DNA of 64,000 bases from Cristatella mucedo (GCA_009760855.2 WPIO01000053.1:243501-307500), one strand, 5' to 3'; positions 20,290 to 31,414 are shown, counted from the first letter of the stretch. Program-made: numbers and translations. The notes: generated from the sequence alone by a model not told the origin.

Positions 20290-21655
20290 ATGACGACTAC
20301 ACCAGCTTTTTCAGGCAAGCAGGTGGTATGATGGTTAGCCCTGTGGGGAAGTAGATATGATAGGTAGTCTGGAGCCAACAAATGAATAGACTTTGAAGTG
20401 ATTGACAGAAATGTGAAGTCGACACATTGCTTGTCTAGGAGCCAGTGCAGATCGGTGAGAAGTGGTGAGATGTTGCAACTGCAACACTCACGACAGGCAA
20501 GCCTGGTTGCAAAGTTTTGCACCAGCTGTAAGCGACTGGGTGTACATGCCGGTAGACCAGCTAGCAGCGAGTTACAGAAGTAGAGACGGGATGCCACAAA
20601 TGCACGAACCAATTTAGATGTAGTATCCCTGTCTAAGCAAGCCTGAATTGTAACAAGTTAGGTAGCTGAAAGTTGGTAGACTTGGCAGTGGAGCTGATGT
20701 GGTCGTCTAATGAAAGGTAACTTTGGAACATGACACCTACATTTGTGCAGATTCAACAGCAGATAATAATAATAATAATGCACTTGATAAAGTGCCCTTA
20801 GAGAACTCAATCTCTTTCTAGGCGCTTTACATTTGCTGCAAAGGGAAACGTGATTGAATGGTGAGTAATATCATGCTTGATAAACAACTTGAACAACATG
20901 GTTAGGGGTGACATGCACAGGGTCAGCATGAAAATGCGGTTAGTGGCAGCATGCACAGTGTCAGCACGCATAAGCACATTAAGGATGAATCACAGGGAAC
21001 ACATGCTTGTAGATTCGATTGTGAGCCTTTCCAATTTCTGAATCACCTGGTTTACCCATAACCCTAGTATTGGTTTGATCACCATTCAATTTATGAAAAT
21101 TTGCTGTCATCCGTGTGCAGATGTCATCAGTACACGCAGCAAGAGAGTTGAGAGAATTCGAGGTGCTCGGAGAGATCAAATCAAAGGTACTGAGTGTCAT
21201 TCGCATAGAAGTGAAAGCCCAGACTGTGTTCGGTAATGACATCAGCAAGAGGGAGAGTATATGCCGTGAAAAGAAACGGATCTAGCTCTGAGCCCTGAGA
21301 TACCCCATATTGCAGAGGTACCTCGGATGATTTTTGTCCATTCACATCAATTCTCTGGAGTCTCACTGAGATAAGACCTATACCATTGCAGTGCAGTGCC
21401 ATTGATGCCCAGGCGAGATGAGAGACGCTCAAGAAAGACTTGGCGATCGATAGCCGATCAAAAGCCGCCGAAAGATCGAGCAAACAAGCCAAGATACTCT
21501 TCCCTAGTCTGCATTCCTAAGTTGGTCCTTGTACACCCGAAGCAATGCTGACTCTGTGAAGTGATTACCTCTACAGCCAGACTGGAACTTAACCAGCAAG
21601 GTTTGAAATTGCAATATATGAGTTCAGCTGGTCTGCCACTACTCATTCCAGTGTC
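20290..21655 (-). mobile_element. LINE-A with RT catalytic core, interrupted by another LINE-A tail
   Basis: Minus strand, 5' to 3': RT motif A 'LLDLSAAFD' (about 21466-21492), then 'GVSQGSELDPFLF', then motif C 'GFHFYANDTQYL' (about 21184-21219), with YADD changed to YAND. The interval 20763-21000 is a separate LINE-A 3' tail with its own (TTA)n end. The C-terminal part of the first element follows at 20762-20290 ('RLQLVQNFATRLACRECCSC', 'PLLTDLHWLLDKQ'). It is the only LINE-A copy here that retains the palm domain; its active site is mutated. Confidence 0.82.
20763..21000 (-). mobile_element. LINE-A 3' tail nested in LINE-A
   Basis: 5'-truncated copy starting at the end of the ORF ('gttccctgtgattcatcctt' on the minus strand) and ending in (ATT)n. 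It separates the palm and thumb parts of the host copy. Confidence 0.8.
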
Positions 21656-21676
21656 TTCGATAAATAAACAAATATA

Positions 21677-21816
21677 TAGAATTCATTTGTATAGCGTCCC
21701 GAGAGAACTGAATCTCTATTCAGCTGCTTCACGTATGCCTCGGAGCTCGAGCCCTCGACCTCAGCCAGACTTTGGCTTGGGCAAGCACCTCAACCGCTGG
21801 ACCAAACCAGCTCAGT
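21677..21816 (-). mobile_element. SINE-2
   Basis: Minus strand: 'gagctggtttggtccagcgg', B box-like 'gggctcgagctccgaggca', stem-loop tail, 'acaaatgaattc' end. Confidence 0.82.
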
Positions 21817-21904
21817 TGTACCTTCGATAGGAACGGCAGAAGAGAGACCGGCAGAAGTTGCTCAATTTCTCTTGGTCTTTATGGCTTTCTGGAGCTAGAG
21901 ATGG

Positions 21905-22207
21905 AGATACGTTGCTGTTGTATCTCCGTCAGTAACTCCACAAAGTCATAAAGACCATATGGGTGTTACGCAGGAGAGTTTTGTATAGCGCACTCACAGC
22001 CTAAGTGGCTTTCGGTACGCAACAAAGAGAAAGTGGGAGGCATAGCAGAGTTAGGAGAGCAGTTGAGGTAGTGAGTAGCATAGAAGTAGCAGTTCAGGAC
22101 CGCTGAAAAAGATGTGCCATAGTCGGCAGTTGGAGAGTAGATGTCGTTGCGTAAGAATTGTGGAAGCAAGTTCCACAGTCTAGGACCTGCAGAGCTAAAG
22201 CTTCTGC
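21905..22207 (-). mobile_element. LINE-B 3' tail
   Basis: Minus strand tail with 'SFSAVLNCYFYATHYLNCSP' coding and 'agttactgacggagatacaa' terminus. It abuts the low-coordinate limit of the Polinton-like copy 1. Confidence 0.82.
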
Positions 22208-22631
22208 GTTACATTGGTCTTGTGTTGCTGTTTAAAGTCGTAGCTTGCAGGCCTACAGTCTACTTCAGAGCTCTCTCACGTTTCGAGTTTAATGCATGAA
22301 AGTATCACCCGAGCACTCCTGACGAGTGGCTATAGGTCGGCGGTGGTTCGGCCATTTGTTGTCAGCAAGCGTCGCATGAGACATTAATCTCCGTTCGGAT
22401 TTGTCTCCATGTCTCGGTTCGACCAAATACCGCAATCCGCCGAAATCGTTCCGTCTGAGATGACTGGTAGGATGGCATAACATTCGTCTTTCACAGTGTC
22501 TTGAGATGTCTGGCTTCATTTCTGAGACTCCAGAGATAGCTGTAGACACGCTTGGCAATTGGCTAGCGATCCATGTGGTGTATCCTGAAATTTCTCTTGG
22601 AGTGTCAAGATCTTCACTATCAGCCTTTGCT

Positions 22632-22893
22632 TTAACAGTAGTTTCGAGGTCGGCAGTAGCGTGTGATGCCAGCTGAAATTACTTTCTGTGCTTCGGTGTA
22701 ACATTCATCAAGATAGAATTTCTTTACGACAGTGTCAGTCATTACTGAGATAGCAGAATCGAGTGTTGATTCGTCATGAGCTATCATCCTTGACTTAACA
22801 AGGTAATCAACGTACGCTTTCAAAAGAGTTGCTGATGTTGCTAGACTCGGATCAGCGACTTGCTCTACTGCGGAAATTTCCTACAGATAAAAA
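22632..22893 (-). CDS. Unrecognised ORF with splice-acceptor-like start
   Basis: On the minus strand a strong acceptor ('acttttttatctgtag') at about 22882-22897 is followed by an open frame containing 'AYVDYLVKSRMIAHDESTLD' and 'VVKKFYLDECYTEAQKVISA'. It then stops; a second frame stays open to about 22510. It looks coding (charged, helical), but no family is recognised. It may be a Polinton accessory gene or a captured host exon. Confidence 0.4.
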
Positions 22894-23253
22894 AGTACAA
22901 AGCACAAACAAACAAAACAAATACTACAAACTGCTAATTACATAGATGTTGCAATCTGGACGTCTTGTTTGGTCTTAGGTTTTTTTCTGCTTGTTTTCTT
23001 ATTCAGTAAGCCTTGTGATTACTTTGCCTAGACATTCCATTAGCTTATCACAAGTGTCACAAATCTCTGCAAGGATGTGAGATAGAACGTATCTAGATCA
23101 GGAATTAGTTTGTCAGTAGAATGCCTGAAGATTCGAGGATCTGCGCCTTTCAACTTTTGTTGACAGATCTTGAGTGCTAGATCTCGTGATTAATCACAGC
23201 TAATAATTCTTGAAATGTTCGTGCTATAAAATAGTAAATCATTTTTAATCAGG
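22894..23253. other. AT-rich stretch inside copy 1
   Basis: The minus strand has a short coding-like run at about 23095-23190 ('QQKLKGADPRIFRHSTDKLI'). Nothing is recognised. Confidence 0.3.
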
Positions 23254-23520
23254 TTATAAATCGCTTTCGCTGTCATTATGCGAGTAAATGTCTGAATCAA
23301 ACACAGAGTCAGAATCGTATTCAATCTCTGATTCACAGTCGTTGCTTGATCCAGAATCTTGATTGTGGTCGTAATCAGGATCGTCTGAGTCGGTATCGGG
23401 TTCAGTTTCCATTGTCAATTCTCCTGATAACACTTGTTCCGCGGGAAGTTCAGCCTCGAGTTTCTTTGCAACAAGAGCTGTGAAGAATTCTTCCGGCTCA
23501 TCACGAAGAATAATGGCCAT
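23254..23520 (-). CDS. Small acidic ORF in Polinton-like copy 1
   Basis: Intact 88-codon ORF starting 'MAIILRDEPEEFFTALVAKK'. Its second half is highly acidic and Ser-rich (runs of Asp/Ser/Glu) and has no cysteine pairs or membrane segment. It lies about 230 bp after the polymerase stop on the same strand. It is one of the few unbroken frames in the element. The function is unknown; an acidic disordered tail is all that can be seen. Confidence 0.5.
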   Translation of the reverse strand: MAIILRDEPEEFFTALVAKKLEAELPAEQVLSGELTMETEPDTDSDDPDYDHNQDSGSSNDCESEIEYDSDSVFDSDIYSHNDSESDL

Positions 23521-23746
23521 TTTATTCTATACTGAGGTAATTTTTTCTTTCAAAATGACATGATTAAATTTGGAATGTTGCGCAGAAGCCTCCTGTTGCT
23601 GCGATTCTATAGTGCCCAGGAGCACACGAGTGCACTCCGCAGTTAAGCCAATAACGCTTGGACTCGAATGCCGATAATTTTACTTTATTAAGATTATCTC
23701 AATAAAGTTTGTGTTGCTTTTGAACTATCTTGAAGAATGATTGCCT

Positions 23747-26700
23747 TTATTTTTCGCTTAGTCCTTCCATACTTGCTCGCTGGAAACCAGCCACGTGATC
23801 TGTCAAACATCCAACGAATGTTTCGTGACCCATAGTTTCACCTAACAATGCGCGAGATACTCCTTTGGCTGCTGATTTACCGCCACTTTTTGCAAACTTC
23901 GACGAGTACAACTTTGATCTTAAAGCACAGACCTCTTCTGTTACTTTGCCAACAACTTCGTCTTTGAACTTTCCATACGTTTCACTGTGGAACCATTCCG
24001 GGATAGACTCCAAGTCCTTATTAAATGTCAGGCATTTCTACTTTCAATACTAGGAAATCAGTGTCCGTGTAAATTATTTGAAACTTAGAACAACCCTTCG
24101 ATTTTAGAACATCGTAGTACAAAGTTTGCATACTTAATTTTTATAGGTCAAGAACTGAAGTTCCAACGAATGTCGGCGGAAGTTCAACTTGGTTTTTGTT
24201 GGCTCATTTGGAAAATGGTTAACTTGTCATCGAAGTCTCGAAAGTTTGTCATCCTGGGATCTCTCCTAAGCTTTGCAAACTTCTTTTGGCCGGCTTCGTC
24301 TATTACACTCACGATAAACGTCTTTACTCTCTTTTCAACGTCTTCGCATGTTTTGACGTAGAATGCGTTCATGATTAGCTTCCATAGATTGCGAAAAAAC
24401 TTGTTTTCGTTAAACTTGATCTTCATCTCAGCACACATCTTGATATACTTATTACGCCGTGGTTTCTGTTCAAAGCTGAAAACGCGCTTTACAATTGCTC
24501 TCGTTCCATGTGTTGAGCAAAACTTTAAATAGCGATAGTGGACTAAGTAGTCTTTCTTTGGAATAAAAAAAAGTCACAGACCAACTTTGTATCAGTGCAA
24601 GCGCCAGTTTTAAACCTTGTCTGAAATGCCGAAAATTCACTACAACCAACTACTCTGTTTGCTGAACAAAGCGGATAGTCACTGGGAAGGTCGCGGAACT
24701 CTTTTGCCGTTTCTGGGTCGTATTCAAGGTCAACAACAAAGAAAGCGCCAACGACAGAATCGTCTGGCAAGGTGAGAATTTGCTCCTTTCTCAAACCGTC
24801 GGGTAGACACTACAATCTTTTGTTAAAAATATTTTCGTCATTGCCGTTGGACATAAGCTGCAAGCATCGAGGAAGATTATCCAATCGTTGTGCTTACTTA
24901 GATCATATCCCTTAACAGAAGGATTATTTGCCTTTACATGACGGAAGTTTGTTTGACAAATTTCTCGCGAATTGACTGGTGTCTGAAGACCAAAACACAG
25001 CACTCAATGAGAAGTTCGGTGTCGTTATGAAATTTGCTGTATCGAGCTTTAACTTTTCAGTTAGCTCTCTCCTAAAACTTTTGAAACAATCGGCCAACAA
25101 AAATACATCAGTTAACAGATATAAGTCACGATAGTCTTTAAGCGTTTTGCAATTAAAGTCCCTTCATATGGCTTTTCCTTTTGGTATTCAGCGTTAACAT
25201 TGACATGCAGACACTTGAGTTTCGTTGAATCTATCAAATGAATCCATTTACTCGTAAGGATGCTCTCCTTTTTTGTCGCTAGCAAATCTAAGTTTTTGCC
25301 TTCATACATCTCTGCTAAGTATTCTTGAGTAATTGGACAGAACTTTACAGTTTTACCAAGCGTTGAAACAATGAAATCCAAAGAACCAAGCATAAATTGC
25401 ATGCTGTCTTTAAATACTAAATCCCCAACGTGGAGCATCATATACTTCTCCAGTTGCTATAGGCTCCGCAGTAATGCTGAAATTCGCGAGTGCTTTAAAA
25501 ACAATATGAGAATCATATCCTCTGAAGTTGTGGACGAACACTGGAAGTTGCCACTTGCGATAATTGATGCCAGATTTTAAATTGCAGTCATGGTGTGCTG
25601 CGCCCCCTGTATTTATTCGTTAGATGGCAATGGTTCTCTACTTTGCTTGTGCTTTCTTTTTTTTATTATCAAACGGCCTTTTGCACATCCAGCAGAATAA
25701 AGCCCTTCATGACATTGCCCTCCATCCTCCGCCGATGGATCCATTTCTGATCTAGGATTCTCCTCAGAGAGACGAGTTTTCAAAAAGTCAGCTACTCCAA
25801 ATAATTTCTTCAGAAAATTAACAATACAATTTGGACCGAATGTGGTGAAGTGTTGACGGGCTTTCCTTTTCAGCCAATGGTTGCGTAAGCAGCAGAGCAA
25901 GGAATATGAGTTGAAGCATGTTTCGTTTGGTTTTCAATTTAACTAGAAGGCACTCAAAGTCAGCATAGTAAACACAGGGAGCCGTGTTAAGATGTTTGAA
26001 AGACTTAAACGCCACAAAATTATTTGGTGCTTCTGGCATTTGGTAAACTGTGGTTCCAGCGTTTATATCTTCGCACAATTCAAAATATTGGTCCATTTGT
26101 TTTTTGTTGAAAAACCCATTCAAGTAACTGTGGCAATAATACTGTTTCCTACCAGATCCTGATGGTCTGCACAAAGCGTTAGCAAATTTTTATAAACAGA
26201 TGACGCTCTTCGCCATCTTTAGTAAGAAGTAATAGATCTCCATGGCGCTTTTCATCAGCATTCTTTACAAATCGAAGTGGAGAAACTCTTGATTCCTTGT
26301 CACTAAAGGTGTAAATGTTTATACTTACATACATAACCTTTCTAATTTTTTAGCATCCATATGTAATGTATCTCCGTCAGTAACTCCACCAAGTCATAAA
26401 GACCATGTGGGTGTTACGCAGGAGAGTTTTGTATAGCGCGCTCACAGCCTAAGCGGCTTTCGGTACGCATTCGGTAGCCAACAGACTTCGTCTCGCGCAA
26501 CAAAGAGAAAGTGGGAAGCATAGCAGAGTCGGGAGAGCAGTTGAAGTAGTGAGTAGCATAGAAGTAGCAGTTCAGGACCGCTGAAAAAGATGTGCCACAG
26601 TCGGCAGTTGGAGAGTAGATGTCGTTGACTTTAATTGGCCAGCCAACGTTCCGAATCTCATCAAAAAGTGATGCGTAATGAGACCTTAGAACCTTTTGCA

Positions 26701-27111
26701 AATCATCAACACGCCACTTATTCCTTTCTATAGAATTTAACGCTCGCAAAACACACCACAGGGCGCAAAATTTATCACTGACATTTCTTAAATTATTAAT
26801 ACGTCTCTGCAATATTAAAAATTCGCGAGCTTCAATAAAGGTTCCTCTGCCTATTGGAATATACTTTGAAATAACAGTGGTGAAAGCAAAGAACTTTGAG
26901 AAAATCCAGCCAGATCCAAGTTTGTTATTTATAAGCATTTCAGTATTTTCGCCTAATAATTTCATAAATTTATCACAAATTAATTAGATTTTCCGAGTCA
27001 CTATCCACCCTTAATAAAGACTTTAATAGGACTTCGAGCTTTCCAAGTTCATCATTAGCAAACATATTCATCCCAAAATTGACCTTAAAATAAATTCTAA
27101 TGAAAGGCCAA
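23747..27111 (-). pseudogene. Protein-primed DNA polymerase B (Polinton type), broken
   Basis: Family B polymerases of this type replicate linear elements from a terminal protein. In order on the minus strand: an N-terminal block ending 'ALWCVLRALNS' and 'VGWPIKVND' (to 26628); a zinc-finger-like 'YYCHSYLNGFFNKKQ'; exonuclease I 'YADFEC' (about 25951-25968); exonuclease II 'VHNFRGYDSHIVF' (about 25505-25545); the 'KDYRDLYLLTDVFLLADCF' block (about 25080-25140); motif A 'FLDACSLCPTAM', where the usual LYP tyrosine is Cys; 'VVDLEYDPETA'; motif B 'KLIMNAFYVKT', with the usual Asn-Ser-x-Tyr-Gly lost; motif C 'YTDTDF' (24054-24071); and the thumb 'GKFKDEVVGKV' to a stop at 23747. Stops and frame changes split it into at least eight pieces and a LINE-B has inserted, so it is not functional. 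Confidence 0.9.
26362..26627 (-). mobile_element. LINE-B tail inserted in the polymerase gene
   Basis: Same tail as at 7249-7540 ('SFSAVLNCYFYATHYFNCSP'). It interrupts the polymerase just after 'WPIKVND', and its end reads 'gttactgacggagatacatt' on the minus strand. Confidence 0.88.
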
Positions 27112-27296
27112 TAATAATAATAATATATTGCACTTGATAAAGCGCCCTCAGAGAACTTAATCTCTTTCTAGGCGCTTTACATTTGCTGCAAAGTGATACG
27201 CAATAGAATAGTAAGTAAAATCATGCTTGAAAAACAAACAAAATGAATAACATGGTTAGGGGTTACATGCACTGGGTCAGCATGCAAATACTCCTT
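27112..27296 (-). mobile_element. LINE-A tail inserted in copy 1
   Basis: A (TTA)n start and stem-loop 'agcgccctcagagaacttaa', running to 'gggtcagcatgcaaata'. It separates the upstream ORF remnant from the polymerase N-terminus. Confidence 0.88.
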
Positions 27297-27636
27297 AATC
27301 TGCCTTAGCAAATTATTTGGTTGATAGCGCAACTTTTCTTATAAAACTTCAAAATCAATAAACTTTTGTGAGCTGATATAATTAAATGTTAAGGTATTAA
27401 CTCCGCCTGCAACCCTTGAGATAGTACAGATAGCAGTTTTTGTCTTCCTAACCTACTACCAACGGAGGGAGTTGTTATCCTCATCAAAGTCAATATTCAT
27501 CAACTACCTCGCCTCAGTTGCAAATGTATACCTTGTCCAAATCGGTAAAGGCATTATCTGCTATATGAGGAAATATTATTGTGTTTAATACTCTTTAGGC
27601 CGTATCATTTCACAGAAATGCAACACTTGCAACCGA
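27297..27636 (-). pseudogene. Upstream ORF remnant, homologous to copy 2
   Basis: Minus-strand frames contain 'LMNIDFDEDN' and 'NTLTFNYISSQKFIDFEVL'. Copy 2 has 'LMNIGFDKQS' and 'NTFTFDCHTKLN' in the same order (30070-30330). It is probably the N-terminal part of the polymerase ORF or a small upstream gene; stops are present. Confidence 0.65.
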
Positions 27637-27738
27637 GATGAATTGTTTTTTGCACTTTACAGCAAAAGGTCCTTGCGAGCGAGCAGACTTGCGAGCGAGT
27701 AAGGAGTTTTTGTCGTAAAGGCGAAAGAACAATTCATC
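27637..27738. repeat. Terminal hairpin of Polinton-like copy 1
   Basis: Inverted repeat: 'gatgaattgtt' at 27637-27647 and 'aacaattcatc' at 27728-27738 are perfect complements. Further pairing inside comes from 'ctttac' with 'gtaaag' and 'tcctt' with 'aagga', and the core holds two copies of 'cttgcgagcgag'. The layout and core ('tcgcaagtctgctcgctcgc' on the minus strand) match the copy 2 termini. Confidence 0.85.
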
Positions 27739-29381
27739 AAGGCGGCATTCGTCGGCCCGAGGTGGCCGCCGCTAAAAGCGCGTCAGCAGAACGCTCCGCA
27801 CCGATCGGCGTTCCGACGAATCGGAACGACAGCCGGAATAACTCGGCCGAGCCACGCCGACCCGGCGCCGACGCTTGGTCACGTGCGCAGTGCTACGACC
27901 GCGAGGCCACTTCCGACGCAAGCGTCACATGACCGCGAAACCTTCACCAGTAGCGCTACGCATGCAACGTGCAGGGACCAGAAGCGAAGAAATGGACTGA
28001 GGTGGCTGCTGTGACCCCGGCAGCGACAGTTCTCGCAGAATCTCGCGGAGACGCGAGCGCCGAGAGCGGAGTGGTACAAGAGATGACGAAATCTTCACTC
28101 CTCTCGAGGCGGCGTACATATAGTTGAGCTCGATGAATCGAAGCAGCTGCGTCGGAAAATATACGATACATTAGTGGTCGGACGCCTCGCCGAGTCGTAT
28201 AGTTTAACCATTGGACTCAGGCGAGACGTTCGAGCTGAATACTACAGCAGCGGGCGCACACTGCAGCCCCGAGGCTGCCGACGCGAAGTTCTCAGTAAGG
28301 CCACGTTGCGCTTACTCCGCCGAAGGCACAGTGGAATGGGCGCGACCTGCTGCTAACCGAGCGGCGTAGCCTACGGCCGAATGCGGTTCGGTACGCGTCT
28401 ACGCGCAATAAGCAAGCCGTCACGAAGTGGGCGTTTTTTGGGCTGGCCTACTCGTCGCTACTGAGGGGGTCGTGAGTTCCTGGCGTAAATTGAAAAGCAA
28501 GATGCACGAACAGGGAATTTTTAATAAGGAATCAAATGAATAAAATAAATAAATAAATAATACTAGATAGGGATTTTCACAGAGCTTTATTCGCAAGCGC
28601 ACAGTGTCGCTGCGCGTCTAGCTCTGTTTTATCTCCACACTCCTCGCGCGGGCTCTCAACATCACCAGCACTCTTGCGGGGTCAATGCGTCCCAGCACTT
28701 AGGCTGCCGGCGTCTATTATGGGGAACTACCCAAATAAGACGGAGGAGCCCGAACAACCGGGACCTAGCACCCTGACTGGAGAATTAGGGCTACGCGTCC
28801 ACCGTAAAGGCAGGAATACCTCGTGCACAATATACCGAACTACTTCGCAACGTCAAATCCTTATGCCGGGACCGAGTTCGCGCGAACATGCACAGTAGAC
28901 GAACACAAACACAAAATGTGAGCCACTGGCGCTGTACGACCGCATTCGGTGGCGTCCACCGAATCCACCTGGCTCTGCCCCGCTCTGTCCCGTCAATCGC
29001 CAGCGAATAGCCCACCCTCCTCTCTCGCTTTCAGAGAAACGAGTCCGAAAATCACCGGATACGGCGTCGAAACGAAGCAGAGGAAGGAGCAGGAGCTCTG
29101 AGCTAGCGTCGCTCTACTCTTAAATACCTAGCCGAAACAAAGGGGCAAGAGCTCAGTGGTATGATGACAAGGAACTGATAACGCCGCTCGATCTCCGGAT
29201 GTAGGAGCTGTAGGACGACACAGAGCGAAGCCCCCACAAGCGAGCTGCGGTTCTGACGACGACGTCTGTATTGTACTATATGCACGCAACACAAGCGAGC
29301 GGGCGTACATAGGAGTGTAGCGGTGGCGGCCGTCGCGTGAGCAGCTCCGGAGCGCCAGTAGATAAGAGAGTATGGGAAAAG
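27739..29381. other. Unassigned GC-rich stretch
   Basis: CpG-rich sequence with several overlapping short ORFs on both strands and no family motif. Possibly an unrecognised promoter or exon region; no gene is supported. Confidence 0.3.
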
Positions 29382-29656
29382 GAAGCGAGAGAGAGAGAGA
29401 CAGACAGAACACAGATAGACAGAGAGACAGACAAAAAGACAAAGAGAGAGACAGAGACAAAGAGAGAGACAGAGAGAGACAGAGATAGAGAGAGACAGAG
29501 AGGCAGAGAGACAGAGACAGAGAGACGGAGAGACAGAGAGACAGAGAGACGGAGAGACAGAGAGACAGAGAGACAGAGAGACAGAGAGACAGAGAGGCAA
29601 AGAGGCAGAGAGACGGAGAGACGGAGAGACAGAGAGACAGAGATGGAGACAAAGAA
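29382..29656. repeat. Purine-rich (GAGAGACA)n microsatellite
   Basis: Imperfect array of GAGA and GACA units ('gagagacagagagacagaga'). It spuriously opens long ORFs on both strands. Confidence 0.95.
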
Positions 29657-29701
29657 TTGACAGCGTGCGTACAGGCAGTAAATTGGTCGCTGCAGGACTA
29701 G

Positions 29702-29872
29702 CTTATGTGTATTTTTACCTTTTACGCCACGAATTTTTATTCTCTCGCAGATCTGCTCGAGAATTTAAAAATTCGTAGCGTAAATGCAAAAGCAAACATC
29801 AACTGATCATTCTTTCGCAGGTCTGCTTGAGAATTTCAAAAATCACAGCGTAAAATGCAAAAATAAACATCA
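29702..29872. repeat. Left terminal hairpin plus a second partial unit
   Basis: 'ccttttacgccacgaatttt' at 29717 pairs with 'aaaattcgtagcgtaaatgc' at 29767 around the loop 'tctctcgcagatctgctcga'. A second partial unit (29811-29872: 'tctttcgcaggtctgcttga', 'cagcgtaaaatgcaaaaata') repeats the right half in tandem. Confidence 0.85.
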
Positions 29873-30056
29873 ACGGATATTTTTGCTTCTATTTATATTC
29901 TACAGTAAAATTTGTTTCAAATTTTATTAGAGCCGTTTTTATTCTATAGCGTCCTATGTAATCCAAAGCATCAGGATAATTATTATATTATACAAAATTG
30001 TATAACCTTATATAGTAAATAAAACGTCTCCTCCCAATAGAGTAAAAAATTCTTCC

Positions 30057-30660
30057 CCAACAGAAGCAAGATGTCTTATGAATATTGGTTTCGATAAACA
30101 GAGTGTTAGTAAACATTTTCATGATGAGGCTAGGCATTTTAGGAACATTAGTTTTGAGCGAGAAGATTCGCTGTAAGTTGGAAGACTTTTAAGGAAAGGA
30201 AACGTTGATTTTACTAAACCTATTATTACTGGACGTAGTAATACTTTCACTTTTGATTGCCATACTAAACTAAACTTTTTTTGACTTTAAAGCATTAAAA
30301 GATAAACTAAAATATCAGAAAAAATGGTGTTTTGAATTATGTTAAGACACACTTGTCTTTTATTGTGGTACAAATAAAAAAGTTTGAGGATGATACCGAT
30401 AGAGAAATAAGGGCAGTAAGAAATATTGTCTATATAGGATATACTTATATAGTATTCTAGTAATATTTATAAAAAATTATATTAATTTATAATAATAACG
30501 AACCTAATATGTAATTAATCTATAATAGATATTGTTATTGTAAAATTTATGAAACCTTATGTAGGATAGATTTATAAATATTTCTATTAATTTAGTTCAG
30601 TTGCAGTGAATACTAACTGTGAATAGTGAGCCTGCTAATGTAATCTATGATCGCGTTATC
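30057..30660 (+). pseudogene. Upstream ORF remnant in copy 2
   Basis: Frames containing 'LMNIGFDKQSVSKHF' and 'NTFTFDCHTKLN' align with the copy 1 remnant at 27297-27636. Frameshifts and stops are present. Confidence 0.6.
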
Positions 30661-30683
30661 GAATCCTTGTGTAACAATGCTGA

Positions 30684-31414
30684 AATCCACGTCTGAGTTG
30701 GTCCATGCATTCGTGACATCCCGTCTCGACTTCTGCAACTCATTGCTTACTGGCCTACCGGCATGAGCGATCAAGCGATTGCAGCTAGTGCAAAACCCCA
30801 CAGCTAGACTTGTTTGTCGTAAGCGTCACAGCTGCCATATCACACCACTTCTCGCCGACCTGCACTGGCTACCAGTCAAGCAACGGATTGACTTCAAGGT
30901 TTTGTCGCTCACTTTTAGGTCACTTCATTCTTTGGCTCCAGCCTATCTCTCAGATCTACTTCCCCACCAGGCCAAGCATCGTACCACCCGCTTTTCGGAA
31001 TCCAACAGTCTAGAAATACCTCGTACAAACCTTAAATCCTTTGGAGACCGTGAATTTAGTTCGTATGCTCCTAAAGCGTGGAACTCCCTCTCGACTTGCG
31101 TCAGAACATCCCCCGACTTGACCACATTTAAAAAGAACTTAAAAACACATCTATTTAGGACAGCATTTAGTGTGTCCCTGTGATTCGTCCTTGATGTGCT
31201 TATGTGTGCTGACACTGTGCATGTTGCCACTAAGTAGATTTGCATGCTGACCCTGTGCATGTCACCCCTAACCATGTTATTCATGTTGCTTATCAAGCAT
31301 GGTATCACTCGCCATTTAATCGCGTTTCCCTTTGCAGCAGATGTAAAGTGCCTAGAAAGAGATTGAGTTCTCTGAGGGTGCTTTATCAAGTGCAATATTG
31401 TTGTTATTATTATT
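30684..31414 (+). mobile_element. LINE-A copy with intact C-terminal frame
   Basis: Open frame for 134 codons ('LQLVQNPTARLVCRKRHSCH' to 'LKTHLFRTAFSVSL') at 30779-31183, then 3' UTR, stem-loop and (TTG/ATT) tail. It is inserted between the upstream remnant and the polymerase remnant of copy 2. Confidence 0.88.

Larger units (their letters stand above)
22208..27738 (-). mobile_element. Polinton/Maverick-like element, copy 1, degraded
   Basis: AT-richer block read on the minus strand. It starts at a terminal hairpin (27637-27738), continues with an upstream ORF remnant (about 27300-27570), then a protein-primed DNA polymerase B gene (27111-23747), an acidic ORF and an unrecognised spliced-looking ORF. 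Two LINE tails have inserted (27112-27296 and 26362-26627). No capsid, integrase, ATPase or protease gene typical of full-length Polintons is seen, and no second terminus is visible at about 22.2 kb. The copy is therefore truncated or internally deleted. Gene order and the terminal hairpin match copy 2 at 29.7-32.4 kb. Confidence 0.8.

Noticed and set aside
29698-29701. CTAG at both ends of Polinton-like copy 2 as a certain target duplication
   Set aside because: CTAG is itself palindromic and lies where the inverted repeats still match, so it cannot be separated from the terminal repeat without other copies.
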